Source: Polymorphobacter multimanifer (GTDB lineage Bacteria; Pseudomonadota; Alphaproteobacteria; Sphingomonadales; Sphingomonadaceae). From it: a stretch of 64,000 nt of DNA. The notes beneath the pieces are model-generated. The model was given only the letters and a program-made list of their open reading frames with translations, was not told where the DNA came from and did not search any database. Where the stretch lies: contig NZ_JACIIV010000017.1 in the NCBI RefSeq assembly GCF_014205635.1, forward strand, positions 29,988 through 93,987, given 5' to 3'. Positions 58,592 to 64,000 of the stretch are shown in pieces; position 1 is the first letter of the stretch; every line of letters starts with the position of its first letter. The position numbers were made by a program, and so were the translations under genes.

Positions 58592-60899
58592 CCCCAAGGT
58601 GAACAAGCATATTCACATCCTCGAGAATATCGACGACGGCACGCTCGGCTGGCTGTACGAGAACGCCCTGGCGACAGCTTATCCATCGCTTTACGAAGGC
58701 TGGGGGCTGCCGGTGGGAGAAAGCCTGGCATACGGCAAGATCTGCCTCGCTTCGAACGCATCCTCGATCAAGGAAATCGCGCCCGAGATCACCGATCTGA
58801 TCGATCCCTTTGACCGGCGGCGCTGGGCATCGATGATCCGCCACTATGCCGGGTCCGCCTCGGCGCGGGCGCGGCGCGAACAGATGATCCGCGACACATT
58901 CGTCAGCACGAGCTGGCAGGAGACGACCCGGCAGATAATCGACGCCTTGTCCCACCCGACGATGAAGCAACCGGCGCGCGCGTATAATCTCGGGGACATC
59001 GCCAACGTTACGCGGGACGGAGATGGCAGGCATTATCTCGGCTCCGGCTGGTATCAGCGCGAGAAATGGGGGTGCTGGGCGAAGCAGATCAATCCGTCGC
59101 TCAGGCTGAAGTTCGTGCACGCGCCCGACGAGGAGCTTGTCCTGTCGGTGCTGGCCAAGGTGCTGAAGCCGGCCGATGCGTCCCGCCGCTACGATGTACG
59201 GGTGAACGGCACGGTGGTGGCGACATGGTGTTTCCCGCCCGTCGCATCGGCCGGTGCGGAAGGCCAGCAGGTCCTTCTGCAACGCGCGGTCATCCCGGCT
59301 TCGCTCGCGACATCGGCTAGCGAGATGACGATCGAGTTCATCGCCGACAGGCTCACGCCGGTACGCGAGGTTTCACCCGCAACGGTGGACCGGCGCAGCC
59401 TCGGGCTGGGGCTGGTGACGTTCCTGATCGAGGCCGGTTCACGCATGGGCGACACGGCGGTGCTGCTGAGCACCCGGCAGCCGGTCCGCGATGCTCTGGG
59501 CGCGGGACCAACATTGGACTTGCCCCGCATGCTGACCGACAGTAGGCACCGCCCATCACCAATGATGGACGACTGGATTCGCGATCTCGCGCATATCCGC
59601 CGATTTGGCGCTCCGCTCGGAACCGATGGCACGGCCGCTGTAAATGGCAGTGTGATACTGGCGCTCGGGCTGGCGCGGGTGCGGTTCGACAGAGACCTAA
59701 CCATCAGCCTCATCGTCGACGCCCCCGCCGCGACAAGCGGGCAGGCACTGACGATCGGAGTATTCGTGAACGACCGATGGCTGCAATCCATCGTGCTCGA
59801 CAGCTATGCTGCGGTCCAGTTTGACATCGTCGTACCAAGGGCCATGGTGACGGAATTCGATCCGCTCAACCTGTCGCTGTTGGCCTCGGGCAAACCCGGG
59901 ACGGCGCCTGCGTTCATCGTCAGTGCGCTGCGTCTCGGCCAAGGCATGGTCCTGTCCAGTGAGCGGCGGGTGATGTTGGCGACTGATCAATCGCTGGCGA
60001 TCGGAATAGCGCCGCACCGCCAGCTACCGCCGATCAATATGCTGGATGGCGGCTGGTACGGCGTGGAAGACGAGTGCCTGTGGTCGATCGCGCAGCAGGG
60101 GCGGTTGCGCTTCGCCGTCTCGCCGGCCAAACGGACGGCGCTAGCGATCGAGCTGGAGATGGACCGCATAGCAAGCGGTCGCGATGACGACCGGATCGAT
60201 ATCGTGACGACGGAAGGCAATACGGTTGCCTCGGTTGCCTTCCCACCGGACCGGCCGGGAGTCCGCAAGGTCATCGTGCCCATTGCACTTGAAGACGATG
60301 GTTCGAGCGTTATCGAGCTCGGGCTGGTGCCAAACAACCCGGCGTGGCCCAGTCGCACCGATCCGGCTGCCGATCCCCGCCGCCTGGGTGTGCGCCTGTT
60401 GTCCATAAGCCCGATCGAGTTCCGTTGCAGCGAGGCTAATCGCGAGCTGGTGCCGGCGGCGCCGGGTGACTTGCCGGTGCGGCTGCTCGAGGGATGGCAC
60501 AAGATTGAAGAGGCCGGTGCCTGGTCGGATGCGCCGATCGCCAGGGTGGCCTTCCATGTGGAGAAAGATGCGCAGGCGCTTGTAGTTGTCGGCACGCTCA
60601 GGCCCGATGTGGCAGCGGAAGCAACCGTAGCGATCACGATCGCGGTGGACGACGGACCGGACGAGACTATGTGGATCGAGCCGAAGGACGGCAGCGACTA
60701 CAGCCTGACCTTGCCCCCGCTGTCCGTTGGCGTTCATACCATAGCGATCAGCGGCATCGAACCGCACAGTCTGCACGAACTTGGCTTCAGTGAGGACCGG
60801 CGGGCCCTAGGCATTTGGCTGTCGGCAATCCGGCGCGAGCCGCAGCGGGATGTGGCGATGGCGGAAATAGTCGGGGATGCGATCACATCAGTCGTCTAA
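58548..60899 (+). CDS. Multi-domain glycosyltransferase, C-terminal part with four beta-sandwich modules
   Basis: 783 residues continuing the preceding protein in the +1 frame, beginning at GTG 58548. It completes GT4 domain 3 (ENIDDGTLGWLYE, then the EX7E motif EGWGLPVGE). After ~150 residues come about four related modules at roughly nt 59032-59440, 59641-59960, 60040-60430 and 60483-60840. Three start with a GW-x-x-x-E-x-x-x-W signature (GSGWYQREKWGCW, DGGWYGVEDECLW, EGWHKIEEAGAW). They are probably carbohydrate-binding or scaffold domains. The stop TAA abuts an IS630 remnant, so the original C-terminus may be altered. Confidence 0.78.
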   Translation: MSWNGGELARVMLGDPKVNKHIHILENIDDGTLGWLYENALATAYPSLYEGWGLPVGESLAYGKICLASNASSIKEIAPEITDLIDPFDRRRWASMIRHYAGSASARARREQMIRDTFVSTSWQETTRQIIDALSHPTMKQPARAYNLGDIANVTRDGDGRHYLGSGWYQREKWGCWAKQINPSLRLKFVHAPDEELVLSVLAKVLKPADASRRYDVRVNGTVVATWCFPPVASAGAEGQQVLLQRAVIPASLATSASEMTIEFIADRLTPVREVSPATVDRRSLGLGLVTFLIEAGSRMGDTAVLLSTRQPVRDALGAGPTLDLPRMLTDSRHRPSPMMDDWIRDLAHIRRFGAPLGTDGTAAVNGSVILALGLARVRFDRDLTISLIVDAPAATSGQALTIGVFVNDRWLQSIVLDSYAAVQFDIVVPRAMVTEFDPLNLSLLASGKPGTAPAFIVSALRLGQGMVLSSERRVMLATDQSLAIGIAPHRQLPPINMLDGGWYGVEDECLWSIAQQGRLRFAVSPAKRTALAIELEMDRIASGRDDDRIDIVTTEGNTVASVAFPPDRPGVRKVIVPIALEDDGSSVIELGLVPNNPAWPSRTDPAADPRRLGVRLLSISPIEFRCSEANRELVPAAPGDLPVRLLEGWHKIEEAGAWSDAPIARVAFHVEKDAQALVVVGTLRPDVAAEATVAITIAVDDGPDETMWIEPKDGSDYSLTLPPLSVGVHTIAISGIEPHSLHELGFSEDRRALGIWLSAIRREPQRDVAMAEIVGDAITSVV

Positions 60900-61307
60900 A
60901 GCGGTTTTCGATCAGTTTGGGTCATATCTGCAGGAGCTGAAATAGTTGTCGCATTCTCGAGGTTGGAATATGTCGACGAGCTTGCCGATGACGTCCCAGA
61001 AGCCGGAGACGGTTCGTTCACCAATCTTTCTGAGCATGGCGTTGAGGCGCGAGAAGGCCTTTTCGATCGGATTGAAGTCAGGGCAGTACGGCGGAAGGAA
61101 GCGCAGGGTTGCACCGGCCGCTTCGATCCGTTCGCGAACCGCGTCACGCTTGTGGCTCGACAAATTATCGATGATGACGGCGTCACCGGGCCGCAGTTCG
61201 GGCACGAGAACGTGGGCGACACAGGCTTTGAACCAGTCGCCGTTGATGGGCCCGTCCAGCACCATCGGCGCCACCATCCCGGTCATGCGCAGCCCGGCCA
61301 CCAGAGT
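60900..61307 (-). mobile_element. IS630-family remnant
   Basis: Only the 3' part of an IS630 (Tc1/mariner-like) element remains, with its transposase reading leftward. Its right side is cut off by the IS3 end at 61308. It begins directly after the TAA of the glycosyltransferase; IS630 elements insert at TA, so the stop could have been formed by insertion (inference). Confidence 0.7.
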
Positions 61308-61310
61308 GAG
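60912..61310 (-). pseudogene. IS630 transposase, C-terminal fragment
   Basis: About 132 residues of the DDE domain: LVAGLRMTGMVAPMVLDGPINGDWF, then VIIDNLSSHK (second catalytic Asp region) and LPPYCPDFNPIEKAFSRLN (third catalytic acid), ending in TGA at 60912-60914. The N-terminal DNA-binding half and first catalytic Asp are missing beyond the IS3 junction, so it cannot act alone. Confidence 0.85.
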
Positions 61311-61334
61311 AGGTGGCTCGGTAAATCTGCACAG
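61308..61334 (+). repeat. IS3-family left terminal inverted repeat
   Basis: It begins GAGAGGTGGCTCGGT and ends ATCTGCACAG. It matches the complement of 62565-62591 at 25 of 27 bases, differing only by AA versus TC in the middle. Confidence 0.85.
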
Positions 61335-61393
61335 TCGGCTAAGTGGAGTTTCTGCCTGAACGCGGCCAGGATGGCTTCTGAACAGGAGATCAG

Positions 61394-61708
61394 ATGACGA
61401 AGCGAACACGCCGGAACCACAGCCCGGCTTTCAAGGCGAAGGTGGCCTTGGCTGCCGTGAAGGGCGAGAAGACGCTGGCCGAGTTGGCGCAGCAGTTTGA
61501 CGTTCACCCGAACCAGATCACGACCTGGCGAGGGCAGTTGCTGGAAGGCGCTGCCGGGGTATTCGGATCGGACAGCCACGCTGAGCCTGCAGAACCGGCG
61601 ATCGACGTGAAGACGTTGCACGCCTAGATCGGCGAACTCACGCTAGTGAACGATTTTTTGTCCGGGGCGCTCGGCAAGGCGGGACTGTTGCCGAGCGCAA
61701 AACGATGA
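61394..61708 (+). pseudogene. IS3-family orfA with in-frame TAG
   Basis: A GGAG site precedes ATG 61394. The HTH-containing orfA product runs through RRNHSPAFKAKVALAAVKGEKT and LAELAQQFDVHPNQITTWR, then stops at TAG 61625-61627. Reading through gives IGELTLVNDFLSGALGKAG, the normal orfA coiled-coil end, to TGA 61706-61708. Homologues have Lys at the TAG, so a single AAG-to-TAG change likely inactivated it. Confidence 0.8.
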
Positions 61709-62529
61709 TCGACCGATCGCACGCGCTGCCGGTGACCCGGCAGGCGCGGGAACTGGGGATCAGCCGCGGCAGCGTCTACTATCTGCCGCGGCCGACCTCG
61801 GTTGCCGACCTGGCCATCATGCGACGGCTTGACGAGCTGCACATGGATTTCCCGTTCGCGGGCAGCCGGATGCTGCGCGACCTGCTTGCCGCCGACGGCG
61901 TCAAGGTCGGCCGCCTGCATGTGTCGACGCTGATGAAGAAGATGGCGATCGAGGCGATCTACCGGCGGCCGAACACGTCGAAGCCAGCGCCGGGGCACAA
62001 GGTCTATCCCTATCTGCTGCGCAAGCTGGCGGTGACGCGGCCCAACCAGGTCTGGGCGACCGACATCACCTACATCCCGATGGCGCGCGGAGTCGTCTAC
62101 CTCATCGCCATCGTCGACTGGTTCAGCCGCCGGGTCTCGGCTTGGCGGCTTTCGATCACGCTGGATACGGACTTTTGCATCGAGGCACTGGAGGAAGCGC
62201 TGGTGCGCTTCGGAGCCCCGAAGTTCTTCAACACCGACCAGGGCAGCCAGTTTACCAGCCTGGCGTTCACCAACGTCCTGCTCCGTGAGAAGGTTGCGAT
62301 CAGCATGGACGGCCGCGGTGCCTGGCGGGACAATGTGTTCGTCGAACGCCTTTGGCGAACCGTCAAATACGAGGAGGTTTACCTGCGAGCATACGGCTCG
62401 GTCAGCGACGCCAGGGCTTCGCTCGGCCGATATCTGACCTTTTACAACGGCCGGCGCCCGCACTCCTCGCTTGACCGCAAGACCCCCGATCACGTCTACT
62501 TCAACCAACCGCTTCTCGCAGCGGCATGA
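61705..62529 (+). CDS. IS3-family transposase OrfB (rve integrase core)
   Basis: 274 residues; ATG 61705 overlaps the end of orfA as ATGA. It has an HTH_21-like N-terminus (RLDELHMDFPFAGSRMLRDL) and the DDE catalytic triad in WATDITYIP, FNTDQGSQFTS and the Glu of FVERLWRTVKYEEVY. The frame is intact, but OrfB normally works with OrfA, which is truncated here. Confidence 0.92.
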   Translation: MIDRSHALPVTRQARELGISRGSVYYLPRPTSVADLAIMRRLDELHMDFPFAGSRMLRDLLAADGVKVGRLHVSTLMKKMAIEAIYRRPNTSKPAPGHKVYPYLLRKLAVTRPNQVWATDITYIPMARGVVYLIAIVDWFSRRVSAWRLSITLDTDFCIEALEEALVRFGAPKFFNTDQGSQFTSLAFTNVLLREKVAISMDGRGAWRDNVFVERLWRTVKYEEVYLRAYGSVSDARASLGRYLTFYNGRRPHSSLDRKTPDHVYFNQPLLAAA

Positions 62530-62564
62530 AACCGGCAGCCGCTCCACTTAGCAATCGCGCGGGG

Positions 62565-62591
62565 CTGTGCAGATGAACCGAGCCACCTCTC
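62565..62591 (-). repeat. IS3-family right terminal inverted repeat
   Basis: On the plus strand it reads CTGTGCAGAT...CCACCTCTC. It lies 35 bases after the orfB stop and abuts the istA fragment. It pairs with the left repeat at 61308. Confidence 0.85.
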
Positions 62592-63232
62592 TGCGCCGCG
62601 TGGGCCAGACCCGCCGACAACTGTTCAATGCTATCGACAAGCCGGCTTTGAAGCCATTGCCGCTCGAGTTCTATGTGTTCGCCGAATGGCGGATGCGGCG
62701 CGCCGGGCTCGATTATCACGTCGAGATCGAGCGCCACTTCTAGTCGGTGCCATATCGCTTCGCGCGGGAGGCTGTCGAAGCGCGGATGATCGAGCAGTTC
62801 CACAAGGGCGAACGCGTTGCCTCTCACATGCGGGGATCGGGCAACGGTCGCCATACCACGACGCCCGATAACATGCCGTCGTCACACCGGCGGTTCGCCG
62901 ACTGGACCATCGAGCGGATCACGCGCGAGACCGAAGCGATCGGACCGTGCGCGGCGCTGCTGTGCGAGAAGATCCTCGCCGATCGCCCGCATCCCGAGCA
63001 GGGCTTCCGTGCCTGCCTCGGCATCGTCCGCCTGGTCAAATCCTCTGGCCAACCTCGCGTCGAGGCGGCGTGCAGCCGGGCACTCGATATCGGCGCCCGC
63101 ACCTACGGTTCGGTCAAGTCGATCCTCGACAAGGGGCTCGATCGCGCCGCCGACACCGGCCCGGCGACCGATCGCACGAGTGACTGGTCGGTCGATCATC
63201 CCAACATCCGGGGTCCCCGCTATTACCACTGA
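62592..63232 (+). pseudogene. istA: IS21 istA C-terminal fragment with in-frame TAG
   Basis: The frame reads LRRVGQTRRQLFNAID, then FAEWRMRRAGLDYHVEIERHF, and stops at TAG 62741-62743 where homologues have Tyr (HFYSVPY). It resumes SVPYRFAREAVEARM...HKGERVASH and ends YGSVKSILDKGLDRA...GPRYYH at 63232. The catalytic integrase core lies upstream and is missing. Confidence 0.82.
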
Positions 63233-63905
63233 AGGAGAACAACATGTTGCAACGTCCAACCCTTAACCGCCTCGACGCCATGGGGTTCGCCGGCATGGCG
63301 AAAGCGTTCGCCGAGCTTGCCGGCAACGCTGAGGCCGAGCGCCTGACCCATCCCGAATGGCTGGCGCTGCTACTCGACCGGGAATGGAGCTTCCGGCACG
63401 ATCGCAAGCTCGCCGCCCGATTGCGGTTCGCCAAGCTGCGTCACCAGGCAGCGCCCGAAGACGTCGATTACCGTAGCAGCCGCGGGCTCGACCGGGCGCT
63501 GTTCATGAAGCTCATCGCGGGCGACTGGATCGCAGCGCACGACAATCTGGTGATCAGCGGCCCGACGGGTGTCGGCAAGAGCTGGCTCGCCTGCGCGCTC
63601 GGCCACAAGGCCTGCCGCGATGATCGCTCTGTGCTTTACCAGCGCGTTCCAAAGCTGTTCTCGAGCCTGGCGCTGGCGAGCGGCGATGGCCGCCACGCGC
63701 AGATCCTGGCCAAGATGGGCAGCGTCCAGTTGCTGATCCTCGACGACTGGGGCCTTGAGCCGCTCGATGCCAACGCCGTCACGACCTGCTCGAAATCCTC
63801 GAGGAGCGTTACGGCCGCCGCTCGACGATCATCACCAGCCAGCTGCCGATATCGGCTTGGCATCAGGTCATAATCGATCCGACTTACGCCGATGCCATCC
63901 TGGAC
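62592..63905 (+). mobile_element. IS21-family remnant (istA fragment plus istB)
   Basis: The 5' part, including most of istA and the left end, is lost at the IS3 junction. The right side stops matching IstB near 63905, where unrelated sequence begins. Both genes also carry inactivating changes. Confidence 0.8.
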
Positions 63906-63962
63906 GGTCGTGTCCCAGGTGGTGGTGTAGGTCGCGGTTGGCCATCGGCGATCTTCGGTTAG
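63244..63962 (+). pseudogene. istB: IS21 istB ATPase, frameshifted and truncated
   Basis: It starts ATG 63244 with an AAGGAG site, 12 bases after istA. The N-terminal part is normal, with Walker A GPTGVGKSW and Walker B LLILDDWG. After LDANA (about 63778) the frame slips, apparently by loss of one C; the next frame gives [17 protein letters not shown] and [11 protein letters not shown]. Homology ends at ILDG near 63905, and that frame stops at 63960-63962. Confidence 0.85.
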
Positions 63963-64000
63963 GTTTGGGTTGCAATATCCAACCAACGGAGATCACCGAT
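63905..64000 (+). other. Unassigned sequence after the istB break, possibly the edge of another element
   Basis: From 63905 the sequence no longer matches IstB. It ends at the window edge with ACGGAG followed by ATCACCGAT, which could be a ribosome-binding site and the first bases of a start codon. I cannot identify the element. Confidence 0.3.

Larger units (their letters stand above)
61308..62591 (+). mobile_element. IS3-family insertion sequence, 1284 bases
   Basis: Imperfect terminal inverted repeats of 27 bases (25 matches) at 61308-61334 and 62565-62591 enclose orfA and orfB. The left flank is IS630 and the right flank is IS21 sequence, with no target-site duplication visible. That suggests the copy took part in a deletion or recombination rather than a simple insertion. 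orfA has a premature stop. Confidence 0.88.

Noticed and set aside
63636..63986. Minus-strand open frame over the istB end
   Set aside because: Most of it is antisense to istB and no motif is visible; the short part beyond 63905 is too short to judge.

Overview
The window is high-GC DNA with short intergenic gaps and many stop/start overlaps. TonB-dependent uptake, Tat-exported peptidases, mmsA-mmsB, glutathione-dependent formaldehyde oxidation, an HrpB helicase and a Kdo capsule cluster together suggest an alphaproteobacterium, probably of the Sphingomonadales. That placement rests on gene content and style, not on a marker-gene search. I saw no rRNA, tRNA or CRISPR array. No gene-free stretch exceeds 300 bases.

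Layout. (1) 1-5916, plus strand: a tightly packed carbohydrate ABC importer (end of the binding protein, two permeases, ATPase), followed by a DHDPS-family aldolase/lyase and two short-chain dehydrogenases, probably one catabolic operon. A LysR regulator (5913-6863) converges on it. (2) 6924-17362, minus strand: a peptide- or conjugate-scavenging operon with three M24 peptidases, one M20 peptidase, a TonB-dependent receptor and an esterase-fold hydrolase. (3) 17565-21878, minus strand: valine catabolism (mmsA-mmsB) and an exported DUF885 protein. (4) 21997-33069, minus strand: a complete type I secretion system (TolC-like, PrtD-type ABC, HlyD) next to its likely cargo, a 2182-residue RTX nuclease. 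(5) 33181-45318: hrpB, a formaldehyde operon (frmA-fghA-CoA transferase), infA, a Tat-exported arginine-deiminase-like protein, and M28 and M16 peptidases. (6) 45326-54098: Kdo and capsule functions (kpsS, phosphoglycerol-transferase-like protein, fatty acid hydroxylase, HAD phosphatase, kdsD-kdsB-kdsA-kpsC). (7) 54099-60899: an AT-rich promoter region, then a methyltransferase fusion and a very large protein with three GT4 domains, split by a +1 frameshift. Both proteins carry what looks like the same C-terminal beta-sandwich module. (8) 60900-64000: decayed insertion sequences, with an IS630 remnant and an IS21 remnant joined by an IS3-family element.

How the parts may work together. Regions 6 and 7 plausibly build and decorate one surface polymer: kdsD, kdsB and kdsA supply CMP-Kdo, KpsC and KpsS place a Kdo linker on lipid, and the multi-domain glycosyltransferase would add sugars. 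Region 4 exports a nuclease that could act on extracellular DNA. Region 2 imports and hydrolyses peptides or ester-linked compounds. The least explained parts are the shared beta-sandwich module in region 7 and the substrate of the region 2 operon.
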